A stretch of DNA of 64,000 nucleotides from SABI01 sp963676605 (GCA_963676605.2 CAXXSP010000030.1:18852-82851), one strand, 5' to 3'; positions 1 through 8,681 are shown, counted from the stretch's first letter. The notes: generated by a model from the letters alone, not told the origin. Translations and numbers: made by a program.

Positions 1-789
1 TTCCGCTGCGGATTCCTCGGAATGCTCCACCTTGAGGTGGTACAGGAGAGAATCGAGCGTGAATTTGATCTCTCGATCGTCTTCACGAGTCCGTCGGTAC
101 GGTATCATGTGACGCTGAAGAACGGCGAAGTCGTTCCTATCGATAATCCTCTCGAGTATCCTGACCCGATGAAGGTCGACTTCTCCGAAGAGCCGTATAT
201 CCAGGCGGAGATCATCACCCCGAGTACGTATGTGGGAAATATCATGAGCCTCTGCATGGAGAAGAGGGGCGTACAGGTCGGGTTCAATCACCTTGATGAG
301 AAGCGCGTGGAACTGATCTATGAAATGCCTCTTGCCGAAGTGCTGTTCGAGTTCTACGACAGACTGAAATCGGTCTCCCGGGGCTATGCCTCTTTCGATT
401 ACCATCTGATAGGATACAGGAAGACTGACCTTGTCCGTCTTGATATTCTTGTCAACGGCGATCCCGTTGATGCACTGAGTCAGCTTGTCTTCCGGGATAA
501 CGCGGCTTTCCGCGCACGGAAGGTGTGCAGCAGCCTCAAGAACGAAATACCCCGGCAGATGTTCAAGATTCCCATCCAGGGTGCTATCGGCGGCTCGGTC
601 ATTGCACGAGAGACCATCAATGCAATGAGAAAGGATGTCACGGCCAAGTGTTACGGCGGAGATATCTCCCGTAAGCGGAAGCTCCTCGAAAAGCAGAAAG
701 AGGGAAAGAAGAGGATGAAGATGGTCGGAAACGTCGAAATTCCTCAGCAGGCATTCCTTGCCGTTCTCAAGACGGACAGCGATTCTTAA
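1..789 (+). CDS. lepA: Elongation factor 4 (LepA), C-terminal part
   Basis: Back-translocating ribosomal GTPase EF4. The frame is open from base 1, so the gene is cut by the window edge and the GTPase domain is missing. The visible part starts with FRCGFLGMLHLEVVQERIER, the hallmark of LepA domain III, then runs through the EF-G V-like domain and the LepA-specific C-terminal domain (IGGSVIARETINAMRKDVTA, CYGGDISRKRKLLEKQKEGK). It ends in the usual basic tail MKMVGNVEIPQQAFLAVLK. The gene is normally about 600 residues, so roughly 43 percent is present. It is a housekeeping gene unrelated to the sugar importer downstream, from which it is separated by nearly 200 bases of regulatory DNA. Confidence 0.97.
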   Translation, partial: FRCGFLGMLHLEVVQERIEREFDLSIVFTSPSVRYHVTLKNGEVVPIDNPLEYPDPMKVDFSEEPYIQAEIITPSTYVGNIMSLCMEKRGVQVGFNHLDEKRVELIYEMPLAEVLFEFYDRLKSVSRGYASFDYHLIGYRKTDLVRLDILVNGDPVDALSQLVFRDNAAFRARKVCSSLKNEIPRQMFKIPIQGAIGGSVIARETINAMRKDVTAKCYGGDISRKRKLLEKQKEGKKRMKMVGNVEIPQQAFLAVLKTDSDS

Positions 790-801
790 GAGACGCTGTC
801 C
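774..801 (+). terminator. Stem-loop overlapping the lepA stop codon
   Basis: GGACAGCG (774-781) pairs perfectly with CGCTGTCC (794-801) around a 12-base loop that contains the lepA stop. There is no T-run after it, so it is more likely a weak terminator or a 3' stabiliser than a strong intrinsic terminator. Confidence 0.4.
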
Positions 802-874
802 AGCCTTGATCCTACGCAACTCCCAAGATTGTTTCCTCCTGATTATTTGAATGTAAAGCATGTTAACGTTATAG

Positions 875-922
875 TTGTAAAGCAGTTACATCTCTTATGA
901 TTGATTTGTGTAAACGTTTACA
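875..922 (+). promoter_or_regulatory. Promoter and LacI-type operator of the mgl-like operon
   Basis: TGTAAACGTTTACA at 909-922 is a perfect 14-base palindrome with the central CG typical of LacI/GalR-family operators. A TATGAT -10 lies at 896-901 with a TTGTAA -35 at 875-880 (short 15-base spacer), placing the transcription start at about 909, on the operator. A LacI-family gene closes this operon (4935), so repression by that protein is the simplest reading. TGTAAAGCA occurs twice, at 852-860 and 876-884, with the second copy over the -35. An alternative -35-like TTGACT at 931-936 has no good -10. Confidence 0.6.
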
Positions 923-985
923 AATTTTCCTTGACTTCTGTGGGAACCTGTGTGACCATAGAAATTAAGAAGGAGAGTATAAGTT

Positions 986-2482
986 GTGAATAACGTTGTG
1001 CTGTCAATGCAAAAGATTGATAAGCGATTCGCAGGAGTGCATGCACTGAAGGGAGTCGATTTTGATCTTCGGGAGGGAGAGATTCATGCGCTGGTTGGAG
1101 AGAACGGTGCTGGTAAATCCACTCTGATGAAGGCTCTTACCGGTATATTCCCCAAAGACTCGGGAGAGATCCACTACCTCGGTAAGCTCTTTAATCCTCT
1201 CGATCCGAGAGACGCCCTGAGCGCAGGTATTGCAATCGTTCATCAGGAATTGAATATGATGGAGCACCTGACGGTTGCTCAGAATATGTTTATCGGAAGA
1301 GAGTCTACCAAGAAGACTTCGTGGTGGCTCGACGAGAAGGGACAGAACAAAAGAGCGGCTGACCTGTTCAAACGTCTCAACATGGACATCGATCCATCCC
1401 AGAAGATGAGCGATCTTACCGTCGGTAAGCAGCAGATGGTGGAAATAGCACGCGCTGTCTCCCATAATCTGAAAGTCCTCATTCTCGATGAGCCTTCGGC
1501 AGCCCTGACCGAGAAGGAGATTGATGACCTGTTCGTTATCATGCGTGACCTTGCAAAGCAGGGTGTAGCCATGATCTATATCTCCCACCGTCTTGATGAG
1601 ATCGGTGTGATCACGGATCGTGTAACCGTTCTTCGTGACGGAGAGTACGTCGGTACAAAAGTAACCAAGGAACTTACCAAGGAAGAGATGATCAACATGA
1701 TGGTAGGGCGGGTTATCTATGAAAAACCGAAAAGCAAGTCAAACGTTCCTCCAGATGCCCCCGTGGTTCTCAAGGTTGATTCGCTCAATGCAGGCCACCA
1801 GGTGCAGGATGTCTCCTTCGAACTGAAGAAAGGAGAGATTCTCGGTTTCGCCGGTCTTATGGGAGCGGGAAGAACCGAAACCATGAGAGCTCTCTTCGGT
1901 GCAGACAAAGCCAGCGGCAATGTCTGGATAAACGGCAGAAAGGTGATTCTTGAATCCCCGATGGATGCTGTCAGGAACGGTATCGGGTACCTCTCCGAGG
2001 ACCGAAAGCGATACGGTCTTGCCATCAAGCTTTCCGTACATGAGAATTCCATCATGTCGAGTTTCGAAGATCTTGTTCCTGGATTGCTTATCAATAATAA
2101 GGAACTGAAAAAAATCTCACAGGAGTATTCGGACAAGCTTCAGGTGAAGACCCCGAGCCTTGATCAGCTGGTGAAAAACCTCTCCGGAGGGAATCAGCAG
2201 AAAGTCGTTATCGCGAAATGGCTTATCAAGAACAGTTCGATTCTGATCTTCGATGAACCGACGAGAGGTATTGATGTCGGAGCGAAGAGTGAGATCTACC
2301 ACCTGATGAACGAGCTTGTTCAGAAAGAAGGAAAGTCGATCATCATGATCAGCAGTGAATTGAATGAAGTGCTCAGAATGAGCGATAGAATCGCCGTCAT
2401 GTGCGAAGGCCGCCTGACAGGTTTCGTCGATATCGAAGATGCAACCCAGGAAAATATCATGTCATTGGCAACAAGAGGATAG
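986..2482 (+). CDS. mglA: Sugar ABC transporter ATP-binding protein (MglA/RbsA type)
   Basis: Cytoplasmic ATPase of a monosaccharide ABC importer. It has two fused nucleotide-binding domains, as in MglA, RbsA and XylG, and the usual length (498 residues). Domain one carries Walker A GENGAGKST near residue 40 and Walker B LILDEPSAAL. Domain two has the expected degenerate Walker A (GAGRTE), a full LSGGNQQKV signature and LIFDEPTRGIDVG. The start is GTG at 986, chosen because AAGGAGAG ends eight bases upstream. It is the first gene of the operon; the permease follows after 13 bases. Substrate cannot be read from the ATPase; galactose, glucose or ribose-like sugars are all possible. Confidence 0.93.
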   Translation: MNNVVLSMQKIDKRFAGVHALKGVDFDLREGEIHALVGENGAGKSTLMKALTGIFPKDSGEIHYLGKLFNPLDPRDALSAGIAIVHQELNMMEHLTVAQNMFIGRESTKKTSWWLDEKGQNKRAADLFKRLNMDIDPSQKMSDLTVGKQQMVEIARAVSHNLKVLILDEPSAALTEKEIDDLFVIMRDLAKQGVAMIYISHRLDEIGVITDRVTVLRDGEYVGTKVTKELTKEEMINMMVGRVIYEKPKSKSNVPPDAPVVLKVDSLNAGHQVQDVSFELKKGEILGFAGLMGAGRTETMRALFGADKASGNVWINGRKVILESPMDAVRNGIGYLSEDRKRYGLAIKLSVHENSIMSSFEDLVPGLLINNKELKKISQEYSDKLQVKTPSLDQLVKNLSGGNQQKVVIAKWLIKNSSILIFDEPTRGIDVGAKSEIYHLMNELVQKEGKSIIMISSELNEVLRMSDRIAVMCEGRLTGFVDIEDATQENIMSLATRG

Positions 2483-2495
2483 GAGAGTAGTTGTA

Positions 2496-3698
2496 ATGGA
2501 AAAAGGTAATAAGACAAGTCTGAAAGAGAGGTTTGGCGAAGGGCTGAATATGCAGAAGCTGCTGGCGCCCATGGCCCTGGTTCTCGTATATGCATTCTTC
2601 AGCCTGTTCGGGAGAAACTTCTTCTCCTATACAACTCTGGTGAATATCCTGGATTCCTCATATTATATCGGATTCATAGCGATCGGAGTCACCTTCGTCA
2701 TCATAACCGGAGGGATCGACCTTTCCTGCGGTACCGTCATGATGGCGGCTACGATTATCGGAGGGACAGCATATAAGACCTGGGGATGGCCGATGTGGCT
2801 CTCTCTCCTTCTTATCCTGGTGGTTGCCACAGCCTTCGGATTCTTTAACGGGATCATGGTTTCACGGCTCTCGCTTCCCCCGTTCATCGCTACCCTCGGT
2901 ACGATGATGATCTCACTCGGTGTAGGTTCGATTGTCTCGAACGTGCGTAGTGCGACCTTCCCTGCCCGCGGAGCGGAGGACGCATGGTTCAAGGGTATTT
3001 TCAAGGTCATCGGAGAGAACAACACCTCGATACCTACCGGTGCCATCGTATTTTTCGGAACGGCGCTCATTGCCTACGTCATTCTTACACGCACGAAGAT
3101 GGGACGCTATATCTTCGCTGTCGGAAGTAACAAGGAAGCAGCCCGCCTCAGCGGTGTCGATGTCCAGAAATGGGAAATGATGGCATACGTGGTTAGCGGC
3201 TTCATGGCAGGAATCGGCGGTATTGCATTCGCAGCAGTCTACACGACTGTCATGCCGAATCAGGGACAGGGTTTTGAGCTCTACGCTATTGCCGGTGCAG
3301 TTATCGGAGGCACAAGCCTCTCCGGTGGTGCAGGAAGCGTTCTCGGAACCATCATCGGTGTGTACATCATGAGTGTTCTCAGAGCCGGTCTTCCTTCAAT
3401 GGACCTGCAGAGTCAGTACCAGACCTTCTTCACCGGTGTCGTCGTTCTCGGTGCCGTTCTTCTCGACATCTACAGAACCAAACGCTCTACTGAAGTGAAG
3501 ATCCTGGCCCCCTCGGCAAAATATAAAGCAGAGATGCTCGAGAAGATTGCCGGCCTGAAAGAATCCGCTTCTCCTGATGAAACGAAGATTGCACAGCTTA
3601 AGGGCGAACTCAAAGAAACCTATGCTTCCATGGTGAAGAAAGAGAAGGAAGAAAGAGCTGCGCTCAAGAAACAGGAAAAAGAATTCAAATCAAAGTAA
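2496..3698 (+). CDS. mglC: Sugar ABC transporter permease (MglC/RbsC type) with C-terminal helical extension
   Basis: Inner-membrane channel subunit of the importer. Start ATG 2496 is preferred over an earlier in-frame ATG inside the ATPase gene because AGGAGAG (2481-2487) sits just ahead of it. About eight to ten membrane helices are visible, with the family hallmarks VGSNKEAARLSGVDV and AIAGAVIGGTSLSGGAGSV. The transport domain ends near residue 328. About 70 further residues follow that are highly charged and heptad-like (lysine/glutamate-rich, ending KKQEKEFKSK). That cytoplasmic coiled-coil-like tail is not part of MglC or RbsC as I know them. Family assignment is firm; substrate is not known. 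Confidence 0.92.
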   Translation: MEKGNKTSLKERFGEGLNMQKLLAPMALVLVYAFFSLFGRNFFSYTTLVNILDSSYYIGFIAIGVTFVIITGGIDLSCGTVMMAATIIGGTAYKTWGWPMWLSLLLILVVATAFGFFNGIMVSRLSLPPFIATLGTMMISLGVGSIVSNVRSATFPARGAEDAWFKGIFKVIGENNTSIPTGAIVFFGTALIAYVILTRTKMGRYIFAVGSNKEAARLSGVDVQKWEMMAYVVSGFMAGIGGIAFAAVYTTVMPNQGQGFELYAIAGAVIGGTSLSGGAGSVLGTIIGVYIMSVLRAGLPSMDLQSQYQTFFTGVVVLGAVLLDIYRTKRSTEVKILAPSAKYKAEMLEKIAGLKESASPDETKIAQLKGELKETYASMVKKEKEERAALKKQEKEFKSK

Positions 3699-3731
3699 AC
3701 ACCAGCCGTATAGCTGATGTAGATAAAAAGA

Positions 3732-3750
3732 CCGGACAGAGAATGTCCGG
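3732..3750 (+). promoter_or_regulatory. Intercistronic stem-loop before the binding-protein gene
   Basis: CCGGACA (3732-3738) and TGTCCGG (3744-3750) form a perfect 7-base stem with a 5-base loop directly ahead of the ribosome site of the binding-protein gene. It lacks a T-run, so RNA processing or mRNA protection is more likely than termination. Confidence 0.6.
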
Positions 3751-3765
3751 GAAATGGAGGTATGT

Positions 3766-4863
3766 ATGAAGAAAACCTTAGTAGTCCTTATGGCACTGGT
3801 TATTCTCGTCTCTCTCACCCCGTTGTTTGCTCAGGGTGCAGAGGAAAGTGGCAAGCCTTATATCGCTGTTGTATCAAAGGGTGAGCAGCACGATTTCTGG
3901 CAGCAGGTAAAAAAGGGAGCGAATGCTGCCGCTGATGAGTATGGTGTGGATATCACATTTGAAGGACCTCCTTCAGAAAGCGATGTTCAGATTCAGGTTG
4001 AAATGCTCAACAACGCAATGGCAAAGAACCCTGTCGCTATCGCACTTGCAGCACTGAATACAAGCAGTGTTCTTGACCAGCTTCAGCAGACCAAGAGCGC
4101 AGGTATTCCTGTAATCGGTTTCGACTCAGGTGTTCCGGAAGCTCCTAAGGGCTCTATCTGGGCAAATGCTTCAACAGACAACTATGCAGCAGCCGGTGTT
4201 GCCGCAGAAAAGATGTTCGAAGTTATCAAGGGCGACATCGAGAAAGCTACAGCAGCTTCTCCTGTAACAATCGTCGTTCTTAACCAGGACGCAAGTGGTG
4301 AATCTCTCCTGAGCCGCGGTAAAGGATTCAGAGACACCATGGTTAAGCTCATTGCTGACAACACTTCACTTTCCAAGAGCGATATCAAGGTGACAGGTAA
4401 CACTGCTTATATCGCATCTGACAGCCCCACAAGCGGTAAGAAAGTGATGATCGACATGGTCGTTCCTGCTTCTGCAGCAATGACTGACGCAACAAACGCT
4501 TCTCAGGCAGTCCTGAACAAGGTCGCAAGCGACAACATCCTCGGTATCTTCTGTTCCAACGAAGCTACAGTCAAGGGTCTCCTCGCAGCAACCAATGATG
4601 GTGCAGCTTTCAAGAGCAATCCTACCTACGACGAAATCGTCGTCATCGGTTACGATGCAGGCGCAGCTCAGAAGAATGCAGTCAGAAACCAGTACTTCCT
4701 CGGTTCAATCACTCAGGATCCGTACATGATCGGTTACAAGGCTGTTGAGCTCTCTTACAAAGCATACAAGGGCGAAAGCGTCTCTGACGTTGACACCGGT
4801 GCCAAGTTCTATACCTATCAGAACATGGACGATGCTGACATCTCAGGTCTTCTTTACGATTAA
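3766..4863 (+). CDS. Periplasmic sugar-binding protein (ribose/galactose type)
   Basis: Extracytoplasmic binding protein that feeds the MglA/MglC-like importer. The start is ATG 3766 because GGAGG (3756-3760) is correctly spaced for it; the ATG at 3754 overlaps that ribosome site. A signal peptide is clear: MKK, a hydrophobic core, then LFAQG as a signal-peptidase I site; no lipobox Cys is present. The mature protein has the type I periplasmic-binding fold: IAVVSKGEQHDFWQQVKKGA, IALAALNTS, GIPVIGFDSG, IFCSNEATVKGLLAA and GYDAGAAQ. Length (365 residues) is slightly above the family norm. It is bracketed by stem-loops on both sides, consistent with higher expression than the other operon genes. 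Confidence 0.92.
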   Translation: MKKTLVVLMALVILVSLTPLFAQGAEESGKPYIAVVSKGEQHDFWQQVKKGANAAADEYGVDITFEGPPSESDVQIQVEMLNNAMAKNPVAIALAALNTSSVLDQLQQTKSAGIPVIGFDSGVPEAPKGSIWANASTDNYAAAGVAAEKMFEVIKGDIEKATAASPVTIVVLNQDASGESLLSRGKGFRDTMVKLIADNTSLSKSDIKVTGNTAYIASDSPTSGKKVMIDMVVPASAAMTDATNASQAVLNKVASDNILGIFCSNEATVKGLLAATNDGAAFKSNPTYDEIVVIGYDAGAAQKNAVRNQYFLGSITQDPYMIGYKAVELSYKAYKGESVSDVDTGAKFYTYQNMDDADISGLLYD

Positions 4864-4881
4864 TCGTATACAAGACATACT

Positions 4882-4906
4882 TTCGGGGTCCTTCACGGAC
4901 CCCGAA
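4882..4906 (+). terminator. Strong GC stem-loop after the binding-protein gene
   Basis: TTCGGGGTCC (4882-4891), loop TTCAC, GGACCCCGAA (4897-4906): a perfect 10-base stem. The following bases (TTACTACT) make a poor T-run, so this is probably a partial terminator or 3' stabiliser, allowing some read-through into the LacI gene. Confidence 0.65.
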
Positions 4907-4934
4907 TTACTACTCAGAGGAAATCCAGGAAAAG

Positions 4935-5960
4935 ATGAAACACACCCCTCACCGCCCGGTCACCATTAAAGAAGTCGCGAAGCAGGCGAATGTCTCCATT
5001 GCCACTGTTTCCCGCGTGCTCAACAGCAACGGAGCAGTGACCGAAGAGACTCGTAACAGCGTGATCAGGGTGATGAACGATCTTGGATATAACAGAAACG
5101 AAGTCGCACGTTCCCTCAAAATGCGATACACGAAGACCATCGGAATCATCGCCCCGAAGTTGAGTAATGTCTACTTTATGGAAGTCGTCGAGACGATGGA
5201 TTCCCTTCTCACTCCACTCGGATACACCATGATCATCTCCTGCTCAAACGACAGTGTTGAGGAAGAGCAGCATCGTATTCAGGTCCTTCTGGATCGTAAT
5301 GTCGATGCACTGGTTGTTATTCCTGCAGGATTCCAGGGACACCATTTCACCGACAGGGTGGTTTCCCGTGTCCCGATCGTCATGGTTGACCGCTATATCG
5401 AAGGAGTGAAAGCCGATGCCGTCCTTGTTGACAACAGGAGCGGTGTGAGAGAGATGGTAAAAGCTCTCTACGATGAAGGTTTCCGCCGTATCGGATATGT
5501 CGGTGGTGACCTCGATATTCTCACTGCGAATGAACGGTATGCAGGATACCTGCAGACCCTGCAGGAGCTCGGCCTTGAGGCCGAACCGGAATTCACCTAT
5601 CTCGAAGGAAAGATGGCAATCAAGGATGGGAGGATTGCCATGGAACGGTTTTTCATGAAGCCTGATCCGCCCAAAGCCTTTCTGGTCGCCAATGACCTTC
5701 TGCACCTCGGTGTCACTTCCCATCTTATCGAGCACCTCCCTGAGGATCAGATGGGAGAGTATGTGCTCGCAAGCTTTGACTATCTCAGTTACTCACCCCT
5801 CCTTTCCTTCTGTCACTATGCAATGCGGCAGCCCCAGGAACTGATCGGTACAGAGGTCGTGCGTCTTCTTCTCAAGCGCATGCGTTCGAAAGAGCGGGGA
5901 AACTATGAGAAAGTCATCATAGAACCGGAGCTTAAGGTTCTGAAGAACCACCCGCACTGA
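4935..5960 (+). CDS. LacI-family transcriptional regulator
   Basis: DNA-binding repressor with an N-terminal helix-turn-helix (VTIKEVAKQANVSIATVSRV, then LNSNGAVTEETRNSVIRVM and the hinge-helix region NEVARSLKMRYTKTIGIIAP). A type I periplasmic-binding-like sensor domain of about 270 residues follows. The length of 341 residues is standard. The start ATG 4935 has AGAGGAAA upstream. It lies 71 bases after the sugar-binding-protein gene on the same strand, so it is very likely the local regulator of the importer. The operator candidate is TGTAAACGTTTACA at 909-922. Its inducer is presumably the transported sugar, which is not identified. Confidence 0.93.
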   Translation: MKHTPHRPVTIKEVAKQANVSIATVSRVLNSNGAVTEETRNSVIRVMNDLGYNRNEVARSLKMRYTKTIGIIAPKLSNVYFMEVVETMDSLLTPLGYTMIISCSNDSVEEEQHRIQVLLDRNVDALVVIPAGFQGHHFTDRVVSRVPIVMVDRYIEGVKADAVLVDNRSGVREMVKALYDEGFRRIGYVGGDLDILTANERYAGYLQTLQELGLEAEPEFTYLEGKMAIKDGRIAMERFFMKPDPPKAFLVANDLLHLGVTSHLIEHLPEDQMGEYVLASFDYLSYSPLLSFCHYAMRQPQELIGTEVVRLLLKRMRSKERGNYEKVIIEPELKVLKNHPH

Positions 5961-5966
5961 CCGGAG

Positions 5967-6446
5967 CTATTTTCTGTCCATGAAGATATTCTTTCCCTTG
6001 ATGGAAAGAGGGATTGCATTGATGATTTTCACTTCTTCTCCCATGATCCCGAGCTCTCTTACAGCCATCCCGATACTGAACATCACTCTGTTGTCTATAC
6101 GGTAGTCAGCGGCACGTGAGACTGCTGAACCGGTCGCAATACCGAGATCTCCCGTATTGAAAGCACAGGGGACGTCAGGCAGCGTATCCTTCTGATCACA
6201 GGTTTCATGCCCGCACAGTCCGCAGCCGGTGAGTCTCATGGGACGTATCGCAGTTCCGAGCAGAACAAGTCCGTCTGCTGCTTCCAGGTTTGCGGCATCA
6301 CGCAGAAAGAATGAGGCGGCGCGTCCTTCGGCAACCATGACTTTCATATGCTCTGCAATCCTCTTCCTTCCCTCTGCATCTATCGAGATGATGGAGATAT
6401 TGTCTTTTCCCTTCGCTTTCGGGGCTGTTCTTGCGGCGATCATCAT
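5967..6446 (-). CDS. DUF2148 ferredoxin-like domain protein, 5' end frame-broken
   Basis: Conserved protein of unknown function with a cysteine cluster (CGLCGHETCDQKD, then CAF) that may bind a metal or Fe-S centre. Family features are IAARTAPKAKGKDN near the start and LVLLGTAIRP, CAFNTGDLGIATGSA and the C-terminal NAIPLSIKGKNIFMDR. The listed start (ATG 6446) drops about 20 conserved-looking residues. The same frame is open upstream (IHTEEDIRETLVHQAVHA) with no ATG, GTG or TTG. An ATG at 6513 lies in another frame and would join perfectly if the A6 run (plus-strand T6 at 6505-6510) had five bases. The native gene is therefore probably 6513-5967. It converges with the LacI gene, six bases apart. 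Confidence 0.75.
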   Translation of the reverse strand: MMIAARTAPKAKGKDNISIISIDAEGRKRIAEHMKVMVAEGRAASFFLRDAANLEAADGLVLLGTAIRPMRLTGCGLCGHETCDQKDTLPDVPCAFNTGDLGIATGSAVSRAADYRIDNRVMFSIGMAVRELGIMGEEVKIINAIPLSIKGKNIFMDRK

Positions 6447-6520
6447 GGCGTGAACTGCCTGATGAACCAGTGTTTCTCTGATATCTTCTTCTGTATGTAT
6501 TGAATTTTTTCATAGATGAA

Positions 6521-6529
6521 AGTATAGCA
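6521..6529 (-). promoter_or_regulatory. Extended -10 promoter, probably leaderless, for the DUF2148 gene
   Basis: On the minus strand TGCTATACT (6529-6521) is a near-ideal extended -10 element. The ATG at 6513 starts only seven bases after it, so transcription should begin at or next to the start codon with no room for a ribosome site. There is no recognisable -35. Confidence 0.5.
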
Positions 6530-6667
6530 CAGAACAGAGGGTTTCCGCTGAAAAGAGAATTGCATTCGGGAGGTGGAGGTTCTACACTGAGGTGTGTCGG
6601 ACGAGGAGGTTCCCATGAAGAGAAAGGCATCCGCTCAGAGTTTTCATTATTCTTATCAGTGTCATCG

Positions 6668-7597
6668 ATGTTTTTAATTCTGCTTGCAGTTGCAGGTGTG
6701 AAAATCGGGCAGTCATATCTGACACAGTGGGTGAATGAAGAAGTCGAGGGAGTCTCATGGGATGCAGTATCTATTTCACCGTTCAAAGGAGTCATAGAGG
6801 TCAAAGGTCTGGAGGTGAAAGATCCTGAGGTTCAAGTGCTTTCCGATGAGGTTGTGCTCACTGTCGAGCCCGCCGAGCTTTTTGATCTGATCACAGGGGA
6901 GAGGGAACTTTCGGTCGCGGAGGTGTCCGCGAAGCAGCTTCAGGTTTTCACGGAAGGAAATGTGTTCACCTCCGGTACGCTTCATATGACGGTATCGGGA
7001 CGTTTTGTCCTGGAACAGCCGCAGGAGAGTGTCATCACCCATCTTGCACTGGATCTTCAGCTATCACGCGCCGAATCTGAGGAAGGAGCACTCGCTTTCG
7101 AGTCTCCCGTTCTTTCTTTTGAGGCCTTCGGCATGTACCAGGAATTCGAGCAGATCGAATCACTCGGGGATGTGATAGCTATGAGTGAGGAGGTGTACCT
7201 GACCTGTGAGGCTCCCTCTCTTACTCTTTCTCAGGAGCTGCGGGAATATCTGGCGGCAGCAGTACCGCTTTCGTCGTGGCTTACTGATACCGAAGCGTTC
7301 AAGGGAGAGCACGTCAAAGTCAATCTTGCATTCCCTGATGATCGGGTTGAGATGAAAGGGCTGGATCTCTCGTTTCCTATCCTCAAGGCGGAAGGGGAGG
7401 GAATGTTTTTTCCCTCCGATCCGATGCGGATGCGTGTCGATCTGAACGTCTATCACCTGGAAGAGAGTATTCGGGACGAAGTGAATACGCTCCTTTTCTT
7501 CTTCTTCCAGGCGATACCGGAAGGGGCCTTCAGATTCTATCTCGACACGAGTGATCCTCGTACCCCTCCCAGGGTTTTTCCTTCGATCCTATTTTGA
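6668..7597 (+). CDS. AsmA/DUF748-like membrane-anchored envelope protein
   Basis: Predicted single-pass protein: an N-terminal membrane helix (FLILLAVAGVKIG), then a long extracytoplasmic beta-rich region. The segment ISPFKGVIEVKGLEVKDPEV followed by SDEVVLTVEPAELFDL resembles the opening strands of AsmA/DUF748-type proteins, which take part in outer-envelope lipid handling; this is a recognition by eye, not a search. The listed start is the first in-frame ATG at the membrane helix. A strong ribosome site (GAGGAGGT, 6604-6611) serves ATG 6615, which is in another frame. One extra base in AAAGG at 6624-6628 would give MKRKGIRSEFSLFL in frame, so the real start is probably 6615. The 3' end overlaps the convergent dehydrogenase by 68 bases. 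Confidence 0.6.
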   Translation: MFLILLAVAGVKIGQSYLTQWVNEEVEGVSWDAVSISPFKGVIEVKGLEVKDPEVQVLSDEVVLTVEPAELFDLITGERELSVAEVSAKQLQVFTEGNVFTSGTLHMTVSGRFVLEQPQESVITHLALDLQLSRAESEEGALAFESPVLSFEAFGMYQEFEQIESLGDVIAMSEEVYLTCEAPSLTLSQELREYLAAAVPLSSWLTDTEAFKGEHVKVNLAFPDDRVEMKGLDLSFPILKAEGEGMFFPSDPMRMRVDLNVYHLEESIRDEVNTLLFFFFQAIPEGAFRFYLDTSDPRTPPRVFPSILF

Positions 7598-8651
7598 GTT
7601 CCTCATCGAAACAGACGGCAACCTTGCCGCACTTGCCCGAGGCCATCAGCTCATACGCCTTGTCTGCATCATCGACACTGAAACGGTGTGTAACAAGATC
7701 TTCCGGGTGAATACCCCATCTGACGATTCTTTCCACGAGGTCTTCCATCCGCCAGATACTGGTCACCCAGGAACCGTAGATCGTCTTCTGATCGTGAATG
7801 ATATCGGGTGAGGGATTGAATTCGACTGATCCGCCTTCGCCGACGAAGGCGATCTTCCCCCACTGACGGGTGGCACGGATAGCGATGGCGCGTCCATCCT
7901 TATGGGCAGAGCAGTCAACCGCCTTCTCTACGCCATGACCTCCTGTGAGCTCTCTCACTTTCTCTACAGCATCTTCTCCGGGAGCGAATGCATGATCGAC
8001 AAGGTTGAGTTTCTTTGCAATCTCGATTCTTTCGGGATTCACTTCAAGTCCGATAAGCTTCTGGGCTCCCATCGCTTTGGCAAGCATGAGAGCGGCAAGT
8101 CCCACAGGACCGAGCCCCACGACGAGTACAGCGTCATTCCCGCTGATACCTATCTTTTCGAGTGCTTCATACACGGTACCGAAACCACAGGCAACCTGAG
8201 CTCCGTCTGTATAGGTCAGTTCGTCGGGAAGATAGACCAGGTCTTTCTCGTCAGCAAGGATATAGGGAGCCATACCTCCGTCTCTCTGCCAGCCGTAGGC
8301 TGCCCTGTGCTCGCTTGAGCAGCTGATCATGTATCCCATCCGGCAGTCATGGCAGACACCACAGCCGCTGATATGGTAGACAATGACCCTATCTCCCTCT
8401 TTGAAGCGTTTACAGCCGGGGCCGGTTTCAACAATCTGTCCGCAGGGTTCATGGCCTGCTATGACTCCCTGATACCCTTCAGGTCCTTTTCCTACATGCT
8501 CACGGTAGATTGCACGGATATCGCTTCCACAGATGGTGGAACTTTTCGTCCTGAGCAGTACCTGACCATGCCCCGGTGTAGGAACATCGAACTCCTTGAA
8601 CTCAACGGTGCTGTTTCCCGGCAGGACTGCGCCTCTCATTTTCTTTGTCAT
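7530..8651 (-). CDS. Zinc-dependent medium-chain alcohol/polyol dehydrogenase
   Basis: NAD(P)-dependent oxidation of a secondary alcohol, probably on a sugar alcohol or sugar derivative. Catalytic zinc-site residues are in CGSDIR and GHEPCG. The structural zinc cysteines are intact (CGVCHDCRMGYMISC). The Rossmann motif is VLVVGLGPVGLAALMLAKAM. At 373 residues it is slightly long, with about 25 residues beyond the usual end; this tail overlaps the convergent AsmA-like gene. The start ATG 8651 has GGAGGTT five bases upstream. It follows an aldo-keto reductase gene by 30 bases, and a divergent XylR-like regulator lies beyond. The pair therefore probably handles the reduction and oxidation of one carbohydrate. 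Exact substrate unknown. Confidence 0.88.
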   Translation of the reverse strand: MTKKMRGAVLPGNSTVEFKEFDVPTPGHGQVLLRTKSSTICGSDIRAIYREHVGKGPEGYQGVIAGHEPCGQIVETGPGCKRFKEGDRVIVYHISGCGVCHDCRMGYMISCSSEHRAAYGWQRDGGMAPYILADEKDLVYLPDELTYTDGAQVACGFGTVYEALEKIGISGNDAVLVVGLGPVGLAALMLAKAMGAQKLIGLEVNPERIEIAKKLNLVDHAFAPGEDAVEKVRELTGGHGVEKAVDCSAHKDGRAIAIRATRQWGKIAFVGEGGSVEFNPSPDIIHDQKTIYGSWVTSIWRMEDLVERIVRWGIHPEDLVTHRFSVDDADKAYELMASGKCGKVAVCFDEELKIGSKEKPWEGYEDHSCRDRI

Positions 8652-8681
8652 ATGAACCTCCGTTATTCGTAATCTATTCAG

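Noticed and set aside
6298..6804. 168-codon minus-strand frame overlapping the DUF2148 and AsmA-like genes
   Set aside because: Its only meaningful part is the ATG at 6513, which belongs to the DUF2148 gene after correcting one base; the rest is low-complexity shadow.
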